Below are positions 34,764 through 44,724 of a stretch of DNA of 64,000 bases, in pieces. Numbering within the stretch: position 1 is the stretch's first letter; each line of letters opens with the position of its first letter. The notes under the pieces were generated by a model, which was not told where the DNA came from, did not search any database, and saw only the letters and a list, made by a program, of their open reading frames with translations. Position numbers and translations under genes: made by a program. The stretch comes from an uncultured Alistipes sp. (GTDB taxonomy: Bacteria > Bacteroidota > Bacteroidia > Bacteroidales > Rikenellaceae), in assembly GCA_944321945.1 (NCBI GenBank), contig CALUNE010000001.1:124001-188000 (forward strand), written 5' to 3'.

Positions 34764-37024
34764 TGCCGCGCTATGCCGATATTGTTCTTCCGCTGGCCCA
34801 GCCGGCCTATACGTTCGCGGTCCCCGAGGGGCTGAACGTGTGCGAGGGACAGGCCGTGGCGGTGCGGTTCGGACGCCTCAACAAATATTATACGGGAATC
34901 GTCTGGCGGCTGCACGGGCAGCGGCCCGATTTTCCGCGCGTGAAATCCGTCGAACGCGTTCTCTACGACGAACCGCTGCTGTCGGAGGCTCAGCGTCGGC
35001 TGTGGGAGTGGATGGCGTCGTACTATCTGTGCAGTGTGGGCGAGGTGATGCGCGTGGCGCTGCCCTCGCTGATGAAGCCCTCGGGCGACACGGAGGAGGA
35101 GTTCACGGAGGAGGAGTTCCGCCCGCGGATGGAGAGCTACGTGGCGCTGGCTCCGGAGCTGCACGACGAAGCGGCGTTCCACGACGTGTGCGAACGCCTC
35201 GAACGCCGTGCCCCGAAGCAGTATGCGGCGCTGCTGGAGATCGCCGCGGCGGGCGACGGAACGCGCATTGCGACGGGTGAGGTGGCCCGGCGGCTGTTGC
35301 AGGCCGATTCGGGCGTGCTGCTCACCCTGGAGCGCAAGGGGCTCATCCGGCGCTCGGAACACGAACGTACGCTCGAATACGGCGGTGCGGTCTTCCGCCT
35401 GCCGGAGTTGAGCCCTCACCAGCAGGCGGCACTCGATGCCCTGCGCAGTCAGTTCGCCGCGGGGAAGGGCACGGCCCTGTTGCAGGGCATCACGGGTTCC
35501 GGAAAGACGGAAATCTACATTCATCTGATTGCCGAGGTGCTGGCGCGGGGCGGCGACGTGCTGCTGCTGGTCCCGGAGATTGCGCTGACGGCCCAGCTGA
35601 TCGAACGCATGGAGCGCATCTTCGGCAGCCGTGTCACGGCCTACCACTCGAAACTCACGAACCGCCGCCGCACGGAGACCTATCTGCGGTTGAGCCGTTC
35701 GCAGGGAGGCGAGTTCGTCGTCGGGGTGCGGTCGTCGATCTTCCTGCCTCTGAAGCATCTGCAGCTGATCGTGGTCGACGAGGAGCACGATACGAGTTAC
35801 AAGCAGGTCGATCCGGCGCCGCGTTACAATGCGCGGGACTGCGCCGTGGTGATGGCGCGTCTGACCGCAGGGCACACGCTGCTCGGGAGCGCCACGCCTT
35901 CGCTCGAGACGTGGTCGAACGCCGCCTCGGGCAAATACGGGCGTGCGGTGCTGAACGAACGCTACGGCGCGGCGCGGCCGCCGGTGGTCTACATCTCGGA
36001 TACGCTGCGTGCGGCCCGTCGGGGCGAGCGCCACGCCCACTTCAACAAGTTGCTGCTCGACAAGATCGAGGCGGCGCTCGGCCGCGGCGAACAGGTGATG
36101 CTGTTCCAGAACCGGCGGGGCTTTTCGCCCTATGTCGAGTGTACGGAGTGCGGCTGGACGGCCCGCTGCCCGAACTGCAACGTGACGCTCACCTACCACA
36201 AGAACGGCCGGAAACTCGTCTGCCACTATTGCGGCCATACGGAGGAGGTCCCGGCCAAATGCCCCTCGTGCCGCGTGACGGATGTCGTTCCGGTGGGGTT
36301 CGGCACGGAGAAGATCGAGGAGGAGATCGCCCGGATCTTCCCCGAGGCGCGTGTGGCCCGGCTGGACCGCGACAGCGTCACCTCCGAACGTGCCTTCAAT
36401 GCGATCATTGCCGATTTCGAGGCGGGGCGGACCGATATCTTGGTCGGCACGCAGATGATTACCAAGGGGTTTGACTTTGCGGGCGTCTCGCTCGTGGGGA
36501 TTCTCAATGCGGACAACCTGCTGAACAATCCCGACTTCCGGGCTGCCGAGCGGGCCTTTCAGCTGATGATGCAGGTCTCGGGGCGTGCCGGGCGGCGCAA
36601 CGACGGCGGCGAGGTGGTCATCCAGACGGGCGATCCGACCAATCCGGTGATCCGGCAGGTGGCCACGGGCGACTACGACGCCATGGTGCGCATGCAGCTG
36701 GCCGAAAGGCAGATGTTCTTCTACCCGCCCTATGCGCGGCTGACGTCGATCACGCTGCGTCACCGCGATCCGGCAACGCTGCGCAACGGCATCACGGAGC
36801 TGGCCGCAAGGTTGCGCGAGCGTTTCGGACGGCGCGTGCTGGGGCCGATGACGCCGCCCGTCGACCGCATCCGGGGCGAATACCTCGTCGGACTGCTGCT
36901 CAAGATCGAAAGCGGAGCCTCGTCGGCGCGGGCCCGCGAACTGCTGAGCGCCGAGTTGAAACGTTTCTCCGAAAATCCGGCCTTCAGGGCCATAACCGTC
37001 GTGGTGGATGTCGATCCTCAGTGA
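34763..37024 (+). CDS. priA: primosomal replication restart helicase PriA
   Basis: A 753-residue 3'-5' helicase that reloads DnaB at stalled forks. Landmarks: N-terminal DNA-binding domain, Walker A 'GITGSGKTEIY' near 244-254, 'VDEEHDTSYKQ', 'LGSATPSLETW', and a zinc-binding insertion with C460, C463, C469, C472 and two further CxxC pairs. Full length. It starts inside the yitT stop codon and ends 17 bases inside comF. Linkage with dnaB 800 bases downstream fits a replication role. Confidence 0.96.
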   Translation: MPRYADIVLPLAQPAYTFAVPEGLNVCEGQAVAVRFGRLNKYYTGIVWRLHGQRPDFPRVKSVERVLYDEPLLSEAQRRLWEWMASYYLCSVGEVMRVALPSLMKPSGDTEEEFTEEEFRPRMESYVALAPELHDEAAFHDVCERLERRAPKQYAALLEIAAAGDGTRIATGEVARRLLQADSGVLLTLERKGLIRRSEHERTLEYGGAVFRLPELSPHQQAALDALRSQFAAGKGTALLQGITGSGKTEIYIHLIAEVLARGGDVLLLVPEIALTAQLIERMERIFGSRVTAYHSKLTNRRRTETYLRLSRSQGGEFVVGVRSSIFLPLKHLQLIVVDEEHDTSYKQVDPAPRYNARDCAVVMARLTAGHTLLGSATPSLETWSNAASGKYGRAVLNERYGAARPPVVYISDTLRAARRGERHAHFNKLLLDKIEAALGRGEQVMLFQNRRGFSPYVECTECGWTARCPNCNVTLTYHKNGRKLVCHYCGHTEEVPAKCPSCRVTDVVPVGFGTEKIEEEIARIFPEARVARLDRDSVTSERAFNAIIADFEAGRTDILVGTQMITKGFDFAGVSLVGILNADNLLNNPDFRAAERAFQLMMQVSGRAGRRNDGGEVVIQTGDPTNPVIRQVATGDYDAMVRMQLAERQMFFYPPYARLTSITLRHRDPATLRNGITELAARLRERFGRRVLGPMTPPVDRIRGEYLVGLLLKIESGASSARARELLSAELKRFSENPAFRAITVVVDVDPQ

Positions 37025-37730
37025 ATTGTTGGGCGACGTGGCGTCGCTCTTCTTTCCGGCGCGGTGCGCGGTCTGCGGCGAACCTCTGGAGCGCGGCGAG
37101 CACACGCTCTGTACGCTGTGCCGCGCCACGGCCCCGCTGACGGGCTACTGGCGCGAGGCGGACAATCCGGTGGTGCGCCGATGCTGGGGTCAGGTCCCCG
37201 TGGTGCAGGCCTCGGGATTCCTCTTTTTCGTCCACCACAGCGGCTGGCGGCAGATGATCCACTCGTTCAAGTACCGCGGTGCGTGGCGCACGGCCCGCGA
37301 AATGGGCGAATGGTACGGCCGCTACCTGCGCGAAAGCGGTCTCTACAACGAGGTGGATTGTGTCGTTCCGCTGCCGCTGCACCCCTTCAAACGGTGTCGG
37401 CGCGGCTACAATCAGTCGGAATACATCGCCGAGGGGATTGCCCGTCAGTTGGGTGTCGGGGTCGAGCGGCGGAGCGTCTACCGGCGGCGCAACACGCAGA
37501 GCCAGGCGCTGAAGTCGCGCCGCGAACGGGCCGGGAATGTCGAGGGTGCCTTCGCCGTGCGGCATGCCGAACGGCTGGCGGGACGTCATCTGCTGCTGGT
37601 CGACGACGTGATGACGACCGGTTCGACCCTCTTGTCGTGTGCCGCCGAGATCCTGCGGGCGGTGCCCGACTGCCGGATCAGCCTGGCGGCACTGGCCGTC
37701 TCGCAGCGCGAACTGGGCGTTCGGGAGTAA
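37008..37730 (+). CDS. comF: ComF family phosphoribosyltransferase-like protein
   Basis: A 240-residue ComF-like protein. N-terminal zinc-ribbon cysteines are C20, C23, C35 and C38; the PRPP-binding loop is 'LLLVDDVMTTGST' near residues 198-210. In other bacteria ComF supports DNA uptake and interacts with PriA, consistent with the 17-base overlap with priA here. Competence in this organism is not shown. Confidence 0.9.
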   Translation: MSILSELLGDVASLFFPARCAVCGEPLERGEHTLCTLCRATAPLTGYWREADNPVVRRCWGQVPVVQASGFLFFVHHSGWRQMIHSFKYRGAWRTAREMGEWYGRYLRESGLYNEVDCVVPLPLHPFKRCRRGYNQSEYIAEGIARQLGVGVERRSVYRRRNTQSQALKSRRERAGNVEGAFAVRHAERLAGRHLLLVDDVMTTGSTLLSCAAEILRAVPDCRISLAALAVSQRELGVRE

Positions 37731-37788
37731 ACCGGCGGAGCGTTTTCTCCCCCGCGGCGGGAATCTGAAAAAACTATGCGCGGGAGGT

Positions 37789-37819
37789 TTTGATATGTCG
37801 CATCGAATCCGTACTTTTG
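37789..37819 (+). promoter_or_regulatory. promoter of dnaB
   Basis: TTTG (37789-37792), 19-base spacer, TACTTTTG (37812-37819): full consensus match, 23 bases before the dnaB ATG. Confidence 0.85.
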
Positions 37820-37841
37820 AGGTCCGAACAAGACGAATTTC

Positions 37842-39437
37842 ATGGCAAAGGAATACAACAATACGAACCCGCGCGGCGGCGCCTATGCGCGCAACCGCGA
37901 AGCCTATGACGCCCTGACCGAAAATGCCGGCAACGTGCCGCCGCAGGCCGTCGAACTGGAGGAGGCGGTCCTCGGCGCGCTGATGCTCGAGAAGGACAGC
38001 ATCATCGCCGTGCAGGAGTTCGTCACCCCGGAGGCCTTCTACACCGAGGAGCATCGGCTGATCTACAAGGCCATCGAAGAGCTGTCGATGGAGCTCAAAC
38101 CCATCGACCTCTACACCGTCACCGAACGGCTCAAGGCCAAGCACGAGCTGAAGAAGGTGGGCGGCGCGGCCTATCTGGCCCAGCTGACCCAGAAGGTGGA
38201 CTCGGCGGCCAACGTCGAGTTCCACGCCAAGATCATCGCCCAGAAGTATGTCCAGCGCGAGCTGATCCGCTCGGCTACGGAGATCCAGCGGCGTTCGTAC
38301 GACGAGTCGACCGACGTTACGGAGCTGATCGGTTTCGCCGAAGGCGAGATCTTCAAGGTGGCCGAGGGCCACGTGAAACGCTCCGTGCAGTCGTCGAAGG
38401 AGATTCTGGCCCGGGCCCTCGAACAGATCGAGGAGGCCTCGAAAAATACCAGCTCGTACAGCGGCGTGCCGTCGGGATTCGCGGCGCTGGACCGCGTGAC
38501 GCTCGGCTGGCAGCTGTCGGACCTGATCATCGTGGCGGCGCGTCCGTCGATGGGCAAGACGGCCTTCGTGCTGTCGATGGCCCGCAACATGGCCGTCGAT
38601 CACGAACAGGGTGTGGCCTTCTTCTCGCTCGAAATGTCGGCCGTACAGCTGATGATGCGACTGATCATCGCCGAAACGGGCCTTCCGGGCAACGACGTCA
38701 AGTCGGGGCGTCTGACCCCCGAGCAGTGGCGCCATCTCGATTCGGCCACCAAGCCGCTCGCCTCGGCTCCGCTCTACATCGACGATACGCCGGCGCTGTC
38801 GGTCTTCGAGTTCCGCTCGAAGGCCCGCCGGCTGAAGATCCACCACGACATCAAGATCATCATCATCGACTACCTGCAGCTGATGACCGGCAACCAGGAT
38901 ACGAAGGGCAACCGTGAACAGGAGGTGGCCTTCATCTCGCGAACGCTCAAGGCCATCGCCAAGGAGTTGAACGTGCCGGTGATTGCGCTGTCGCAGCTGA
39001 GCCGTGCGACGGAGATGCGCGGCGGCTCGAAGCGTCCGCAGCTGTCGGACCTCCGCGAATCGGGCGCCATCGAGCAGGATGCCGACATCGTGGCCTTCAT
39101 CCACCGTCCGGAGTATTACGGCATCAACCAGGACGAAAACGGCATGCCCACGGCGGGTATGGCCGAGATCATCCTGGCCAAGCACCGTAACGGTGCGGTG
39201 TGCGACGTGCCGCTGCGCTTCCTCAAGGAGCAGGCGCGCTTCGCCGACCTCGACGACTCGATGCTGCCGCCGTCCGATGCGGCCGACAGCCAGCAGGCCT
39301 ACGACGACTATGCGAGCGGTTCGAACAACCTTCCGGGCGGAGGGGCTCCGCTCGGGGGCGGTCTGAACAGTGCGGCCGGAGGCGGCGAATTCGACCTTGG
39401 CCGTTCGACCCACATCGGCGACGAGGCTCCGTTCTGA
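37842..39437 (+). CDS. dnaB: replicative DNA helicase
   Basis: A 531-residue hexameric replicative helicase. N-terminal helical domain ('PPQAVELEEAVLGALML'), Walker A 'RPSMGKTAF' at 234-242, 'IIIDYLQLM' (Walker B), 'ALSQLSRATE' and the arginine-finger region 'LSDLRESGAIEQDAD'. The C-terminal 60 residues are glycine/serine-rich and disordered. No intein. Own promoter; yifB begins 45 bases later. Confidence 0.97.
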   Translation: MAKEYNNTNPRGGAYARNREAYDALTENAGNVPPQAVELEEAVLGALMLEKDSIIAVQEFVTPEAFYTEEHRLIYKAIEELSMELKPIDLYTVTERLKAKHELKKVGGAAYLAQLTQKVDSAANVEFHAKIIAQKYVQRELIRSATEIQRRSYDESTDVTELIGFAEGEIFKVAEGHVKRSVQSSKEILARALEQIEEASKNTSSYSGVPSGFAALDRVTLGWQLSDLIIVAARPSMGKTAFVLSMARNMAVDHEQGVAFFSLEMSAVQLMMRLIIAETGLPGNDVKSGRLTPEQWRHLDSATKPLASAPLYIDDTPALSVFEFRSKARRLKIHHDIKIIIIDYLQLMTGNQDTKGNREQEVAFISRTLKAIAKELNVPVIALSQLSRATEMRGGSKRPQLSDLRESGAIEQDADIVAFIHRPEYYGINQDENGMPTAGMAEIILAKHRNGAVCDVPLRFLKEQARFADLDDSMLPPSDAADSQQAYDDYASGSNNLPGGGAPLGGGLNSAAGGGEFDLGRSTHIGDEAPF

Positions 39438-39482
39438 CGCCTCCGCAAAAGCAGCCGGGAAACCATTAAACCTCATCCGATC

Positions 39483-41024
39483 ATGTTCGTACGCACATAC
39501 GCCGGAGCCCTGCTGGGGATCGACGCCGTGAAGGTGACCGTCGAGGTCAACATCACGGGCGGCGGTCTGGGACTGTACCTGGTGGGGCTGCCCGACAACG
39601 CCGTCAAGGAGAGCGAACAGCGCATCCGCGCGGCGTTTGAGAACTCGGGCGAGCGGATGTCGGGCCGCAAGGTGGTCGTGAGTCTGGCGCCGGCCGACCT
39701 GCGCAAGGAGGGTTCGGGATTCGATCTGCCGATCGCCGTGGGGATTCTGGCCGCCATGGAGCGCATCGGCGCCGGGGCGATTGCCGATACGATGTTCGTC
39801 GGCGAGTTGTCGCTCGACGGTTCGCTCAAACCCGTGCGCGGGGTGCTGCCGCTGGCCGTTGCGGCCCGTCGCGAGGGGCTTCGGCGGCTGATTCTTCCGG
39901 CGGAAAATGCGCGCGAAGCGGCGGTGGTCGAGGGAGTCGAGGTGCTGGGCGCCGCCTCGCTCGGCGAGGTGATCGCCTGCCTGAACGGCGAACGGGAGCT
40001 GGCGCCGACGCTTCCGCCGGCCGACGATCCGTTCGATGCCTCGCGGATGCGCTATGCCGAAGATTTTGCCGACGTCAAGGGGCAGGGCCATGTCAAACGG
40101 GCGCTGGAGATCGCTGCGGCGGGCGGCCACAACGTGCTGATGATCGGCGCTCCGGGGTCGGGCAAGACGATGCTGGCCCGGCGTCTGCCGACCATCCTTC
40201 CGCCGCTGACGCGCGAGGAGGCGCTCGAGACGACGAAGATCCATTCGGTGGCCGGCAAGAGCGGATTTGACGGCGGGTTGATGACGCTGCGCCCCTTCCG
40301 GGCTCCGCATCACCTCACCTCGCAGGTGGCGCTGATCGGCGGCGGACAGTCGCCGCGTCCGGGCGAGGTTTCGCTGGCCCACAACGGCGTGCTGTTCCTC
40401 GACGAGCTGCCCGAATTCGGACGGAGTGTCCTCGAGGTGCTGCGTCAGCCGCTCGAGGAGAAGCGCATCGTGGTTTCGCGCGCGAAATACAGCGTCGAAT
40501 ACCCGGCCAACTTTACGCTCGTTGCGGCGATGAACCCCTGTCCGTGCGGCTACTACAACCATCCGACGAAACCCTGTACCTGCTCGCCGGGGGCCGTGCA
40601 TCGCTATATGGGACGCATTTCGGGCCCGCTGCTGGACCGCATCGACCTGCAGGTCGAGGTGACGCCCGTGTCGCCCGCCGAACTGACGACGGCCGCTCCG
40701 GGTGAGCCGAGTGCCGTGATCCGTCAGCGGGTGATCCGGGCCCGGGAGCTTCAGGCCGATCGCTTCCGCGGTATCGAGGGCGTGCATACCAACTCGATGA
40801 TGAGTTCGCGGATGCTGCGCGAATACTGTCGGCTGGATGCCGCCTCGGCGGCCCTGCTCGAGCGGGCCATGGAGCAGTTGTCGTTGTCGGCCCGGGCCTA
40901 CGACCGCATCCTGAAGGTGGCCCGCACGATTGCCGATCTGGCCGGCCGCGAGGCGATCGAGGCGGCGGATGTGGCCGAGGCGATCGGCTACCGTTCGTTG
41001 GACCGCGGTTCGTGGGGACGCTGA
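39483..41024 (+). CDS. YifB/ComM family Mg-chelatase-like AAA ATPase
   Basis: A 513-residue AAA protein. N-terminal Lon-like substrate domain ('GIDAVKVTVEVNITGGGLGLYLVGLPDNAVKES' region, 15-45), Walker A 'GAPGSGKTML' near 222-231, Walker B 'VLFLDELPEFGR', a zinc-like 'NPCPCGYYNHPTKPCTCS' segment, and the C-terminal lid. ComM relatives promote branch migration during natural transformation. With comF three genes upstream, a recombination role is plausible. Confidence 0.92.
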   Translation: MFVRTYAGALLGIDAVKVTVEVNITGGGLGLYLVGLPDNAVKESEQRIRAAFENSGERMSGRKVVVSLAPADLRKEGSGFDLPIAVGILAAMERIGAGAIADTMFVGELSLDGSLKPVRGVLPLAVAARREGLRRLILPAENAREAAVVEGVEVLGAASLGEVIACLNGERELAPTLPPADDPFDASRMRYAEDFADVKGQGHVKRALEIAAAGGHNVLMIGAPGSGKTMLARRLPTILPPLTREEALETTKIHSVAGKSGFDGGLMTLRPFRAPHHLTSQVALIGGGQSPRPGEVSLAHNGVLFLDELPEFGRSVLEVLRQPLEEKRIVVSRAKYSVEYPANFTLVAAMNPCPCGYYNHPTKPCTCSPGAVHRYMGRISGPLLDRIDLQVEVTPVSPAELTTAAPGEPSAVIRQRVIRARELQADRFRGIEGVHTNSMMSSRMLREYCRLDAASAALLERAMEQLSLSARAYDRILKVARTIADLAGREAIEAADVAEAIGYRSLDRGSWGR

Positions 41025-41107
41025 CAAGTTCGGGGGCTGAAAAGGCCGTTGGCCGCTGAAAATAGTGAAAAAAGGATGAAGAAAAGAGGAGGAAAAACCA
41101 AAACGAT

Positions 41108-42208
41108 ATGAAACGGATTATTCTTTCGGGCGGCGGAACGGGCGGCCATATCTACCCGGCCGTTGCGGTCGCCGAGGCGTTGAAACGCCGCCTGGGCGAC
41201 GAGGTCGAACTGCTCTTCGTCGGCGCCGAGGGCAAGATGGAGATGGAGAAGGTTCCGGCGCTGGGTTACCGGATTGTCGGACTGCCGATCGCCGGACTGC
41301 AGCGCCGCCTGGACTGGCACAACCTGTTGGTGCCATTCAAGGTGCTGCACAGCATCCGCATGGCGCGGCGTGTGATCCGCAATTTCGGGGCCGATGCAGT
41401 GGTGGGATTCGGCGGCTATGCGAGCGCTCCGGTGCTGTGGGCGGCCCAGCGCATGGGTGTACCGACCGTCATCCAGGAGCAGAACTCCTATGCCGGTGTG
41501 ACGAACAAGATCCTGGCCCGGGGTGCCCGACGCATCTGCACGGCCTACGAGGGGATGGAACGCTTCTTCCCGGCCGACCGTATCGTGCTGACGGGCAATC
41601 CGCTGCGGGGACGCTTCTCGAAGCAGGGGGCCGATCGTGGCGAAGCGCTGAAATACTATGGCCTGACGGCCGATCTGCCGACCATCCTGGTCGTAGGCGG
41701 TTCGCTCGGGACGCGGTCGCTGAACGAGATGATGAAGCAGTGGATCCTCGATACGGGGGGTAAGGCGCCGGTGCAGGTGATCTGGCAGACGGGCAAGTAC
41801 TACGAGCTTGAGATGCAGGCCTTTCTGGCGGCCCACCCCGCCGAACATGTCTGGCAGGGCGCCTTCATCGACCGCATGGACTATGCCTATGCGGCGGCCG
41901 ATCTGGTGGTCTCGCGCAGCGGTGCCGGGACGGTCTCGGAGTTGTGTCTGGTGGCCCGTCCGGTGCTGTTCGTGCCGTCGCCCAACGTGGCCGAGGACCA
42001 TCAGACGAAGAATGCCCGGGCGCTCGAAGCAAAGGGGGCGGCCGTGGTGGTGCCCGACGCGGAGTGCCGCACGAAGGCCATGCCGCTGGCCATCGAACTG
42101 CTGGGACAGCGGGAGCGCCTGGCGGCGATGAGCCGCAATCTGGAGCTGCTGGCCCGGCCCCGTGCGGCGGAAGATATTGTCGATGAAATTCTTAAAGTGA
42201 TGAAGTGA
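41108..42208 (+). CDS. murG: UDP-GlcNAc:lipid I N-acetylglucosaminyltransferase
   Basis: A 366-residue GT28 enzyme that forms lipid II on the inner face of the cytoplasmic membrane. Landmarks: 'GGGTGGHIYPAVAVAEAL' near the N-terminus, 'GFGGYASAP', 'QEQNSYAGV', 'VVGGSLG' and 'SRSGAGTVSEL'. Full length. Its stop overlaps the murC ATG (TGATG). In most bacteria mraY, murD and ftsW come before it; here yifB does. Confidence 0.96.
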   Translation: MKRIILSGGGTGGHIYPAVAVAEALKRRLGDEVELLFVGAEGKMEMEKVPALGYRIVGLPIAGLQRRLDWHNLLVPFKVLHSIRMARRVIRNFGADAVVGFGGYASAPVLWAAQRMGVPTVIQEQNSYAGVTNKILARGARRICTAYEGMERFFPADRIVLTGNPLRGRFSKQGADRGEALKYYGLTADLPTILVVGGSLGTRSLNEMMKQWILDTGGKAPVQVIWQTGKYYELEMQAFLAAHPAEHVWQGAFIDRMDYAYAAADLVVSRSGAGTVSELCLVARPVLFVPSPNVAEDHQTKNARALEAKGAAVVVPDAECRTKAMPLAIELLGQRERLAAMSRNLELLARPRAAEDIVDEILKVMK

Positions 42209-43590
42209 TGGAACGGAAGAGCATCTATTTTCTCGGAATCGGGGGCATCGGCATGAGTGCCCTGGCCCGTTATTTCCTGCATGAGGGGTGTCGTGTGGCC
42301 GGCTACGACCGTACACGGACCCATCTGACCGACCAGTTGGCGGCCGAAGGCGCCGACATCCATTACGAGGATGACGTGCGGCTGATTCCGGCCGAATTCC
42401 TCGATCCGGCCCGCACGATCGTGGTCTACACGCCGGCCGTGCCGCACGACCACGGCGAATACACCTACTTCCGCGATCACGGATTCCGCATCGAAAAACG
42501 GTCGCAGATGCTGGGCCATCTGTCCGAAGGCAAATACGTGATGGCGGTGGCCGGCACGCACGGCAAGACGACCACCTCGACCCTTATCGCGTGGCTGAAC
42601 CGGGCGCTGACGGGCGGCGGATCGGCCTTCCTGGGGGGCATCTCGAAGAACTTCGACGGCAATCTGGTGCTCGGCGACGGCAAACGGCTGGCCGTCGAGG
42701 CCGACGAATTCGACCGCTCGTTCCTGCGGCTGTACCCCGACGTGGCGGTGGTGACCTCGGCCGATGCCGACCACCTCGACATCTACGGTACGCACGAAGC
42801 CGTGAAGGAGGCCTTCGCGCAGTTCATCCGCCAGATCCGTCCCGACGGCTACCTCATCATCAAGCAGGGGCTCGACCTGGTGATCGACAACGCGGAGATT
42901 ACGGTCTATCGTTATGCCTACGATACCCCGTGTGACTTCTATGCACGCAACGTCGAACTGATCGGCGGCGGCCACTACCGCTACGATATCGTCACGCCGT
43001 CGGGCGCGATCGAGGGGTGTACGCTCGGCGTTCCGGGGTGGGTCAACATCGAGAATTCGGTGGGGGCCGTGGCGGCCGTGTGGTGCGCGGCGCACTTCGT
43101 GGGGCAGGAGCTCGATGCCGACCGGGTGCGCGAGGCGCTGGCCTCGTTCTCGGGCGTGAAGCGCCGCTTCGAGTTCTATGTCAACACCCCGAAGCAGGTC
43201 TACATGGACGACTATGCCCACCATCCGCGCGAACTGGCCGCCACGCTGACTTCGGTGCGGAAGATGTTCCCCGGACGGCGCATCACGGCGCTGTTCCAGC
43301 CCCACCTCTACACCCGCACGCGGGATCTCTATCCGGAATTTGCCGAGGCGCTGTCGCATGCCGACGAGGTGGTGCTGCTGCCGATCTATCCGGCCCGCGA
43401 GGAGCCTATCGAGGGGATTACGTCGGAGATCATCGCCGACCGGGTGACGGTCCCCTGCCGCATCGTCGACCGCGAACACCTGGCCGAGACGGTCGCCGCC
43501 ATGGATACCGATGTGGTCATCAGCTTCGGCGCGGGCAATATCGACGCCTGCTGCGAGGCGCTGGCCGACGTGTTGAGACGGAAAAGCTGA
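42208..43590 (+). CDS. murC: UDP-N-acetylmuramate--L-alanine ligase
   Basis: A 460-residue ATP-dependent ligase adding the first amino acid of the peptidoglycan stem. Landmarks: 'YFLGIGGIGMSALARY' (Rossmann loop), 'GTHGKTTT' at 116-123 (ATP loop), 'DDYAHHP' and 'LFQPHLYTRT'. A GTG at 42205 is also in frame, but the ATG at 42208 gives a TGATG coupling with murG and is preferred. Full length. Confidence 0.96.
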   Translation: MERKSIYFLGIGGIGMSALARYFLHEGCRVAGYDRTRTHLTDQLAAEGADIHYEDDVRLIPAEFLDPARTIVVYTPAVPHDHGEYTYFRDHGFRIEKRSQMLGHLSEGKYVMAVAGTHGKTTTSTLIAWLNRALTGGGSAFLGGISKNFDGNLVLGDGKRLAVEADEFDRSFLRLYPDVAVVTSADADHLDIYGTHEAVKEAFAQFIRQIRPDGYLIIKQGLDLVIDNAEITVYRYAYDTPCDFYARNVELIGGGHYRYDIVTPSGAIEGCTLGVPGWVNIENSVGAVAAVWCAAHFVGQELDADRVREALASFSGVKRRFEFYVNTPKQVYMDDYAHHPRELAATLTSVRKMFPGRRITALFQPHLYTRTRDLYPEFAEALSHADEVVLLPIYPAREEPIEGITSEIIADRVTVPCRIVDREHLAETVAAMDTDVVISFGAGNIDACCEALADVLRRKS

Positions 43591-43603
43591 TCTGTACGAA
43601 GCC

Positions 43604-44713
43604 TTGAAACCGACGCTGACATACCTGCGCCCCGTTCTGTTCGGCGCGTTGTGGGCCGCGGTCCTTGTCTACATGGTGTGGGCGGGGGCTTCGTCCCGTC
43701 GCGAACGCACCGCAAAAAAGATCCGAAGCCTGAAGGTCGAGGTGGTCGACAGCACCTCGCGCGGCTATCTGGTGACGGGGGCCCAGGTCCGGAAATGGAT
43801 TTCGCAGGGCGGAATCGGCACGGTCGGCACGGCTGTTGATGCAATCGATCTGCAGGCCATCGAACGACTCATCGCCCGCAACGGCTTCGTGGACCGGGTG
43901 GCGGCCTATGTCACCGATCCGGGAGTGCTGCACGTGCGCATTTCGCCGCGCGAACCGCTGCTGCGTCTGTTGACCGACGGAATGAACGCCTATGTGACCG
44001 ACGAGGGGTATGTCTTTGCGGCACCGCGGGCTTCGTCGCTTTATGTGCCGGTGGTGACGGGCTCCTACCGTCCGCCGTTCCCGGCCGACTACGTGGGCAA
44101 TGCCCGCGACTACCTCGAGCATCGTCTGCGGCAAATCGACGAACAGATCGATGAACTCGAACGGTCGAAATATCCGGTCTACCGCCGCGAACAGGCTTAC
44201 GAGGCCGAATATCAGAGGACTCGGCGCAAACGGCTGAAGCGTCGCTGGTGGAAGGGCGAGAGTGCCGCCGAGTTCGACAAACGGGTCGATGCGCTGCTCG
44301 ACGAAAAGGCTCGGGCGCGTCGTACGTGGCGCTATCGCACGCGGGTGATCCGCGCCGAAATCGAACGCATCGAGGCCCGGCAGGATGATGAGCGCCGCAA
44401 GCAAAAAAAGTTGGTGAAAAGCTACGAAGATTTCATGAAACTCCTTACCTTTGTGGAGACTGTCGAAAATGATGATTTCTGGAGGTCGGAGGTGGTGCAG
44501 ATAGCCGCTCATGCGACCCCCAGCGGAGCATTGGAAGTCGAGCTGACACCGCGCAGCGGCCGTTACACGATCCTCTTCGGCCGCCTGGAGGAGGTGGATC
44601 GCAAGTTCGACAAACTCATGCGCTTCTATCGCAACGGACTTCCGGCTCTGGGCTGGGGTACGTACCGGACGATCGACATCAGATACGACAATCAGGTAGT
44701 CTGCAAGAAGTAA
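43604..44713 (+). CDS. ftsQ: cell division protein FtsQ with coiled-coil insertion
   Basis: A 369-residue bitopic divisome protein: membrane helix about 7-29, POTRA-like domain about 42-118 ('VVDSTSRGYLVTGAQVRKWI'), then a beta domain split by a highly charged, Arg/Lys/Glu-rich helical stretch at about 165-272 ('LEHRLRQIDEQIDELER', 'KRLKRRWWKGESAAEFDKR'), after which the beta domain resumes ('VVQIAAHATPSGALEVEL'). Family members are usually near 240-280 residues, so the insertion accounts for the extra length. The start is TTG: the frame is stopped at 43574, and the next ATG (residue 24) would remove most of the membrane helix. It lies 13 bases after murC and 11 before ftsA. Confidence 0.85.
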   Translation: MKPTLTYLRPVLFGALWAAVLVYMVWAGASSRRERTAKKIRSLKVEVVDSTSRGYLVTGAQVRKWISQGGIGTVGTAVDAIDLQAIERLIARNGFVDRVAAYVTDPGVLHVRISPREPLLRLLTDGMNAYVTDEGYVFAAPRASSLYVPVVTGSYRPPFPADYVGNARDYLEHRLRQIDEQIDELERSKYPVYRREQAYEAEYQRTRRKRLKRRWWKGESAAEFDKRVDALLDEKARARRTWRYRTRVIRAEIERIEARQDDERRKQKKLVKSYEDFMKLLTFVETVENDDFWRSEVVQIAAHATPSGALEVELTPRSGRYTILFGRLEEVDRKFDKLMRFYRNGLPALGWGTYRTIDIRYDNQVVCKK

Positions 44714-44724
44714 AAGAATATACC

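Noticed and set aside
36984-41027. A 1347-codon minus-strand open frame opposite comF-dnaB-yifB
   Set aside because: Antisense shadow of well-supported genes with no recognisable motifs.
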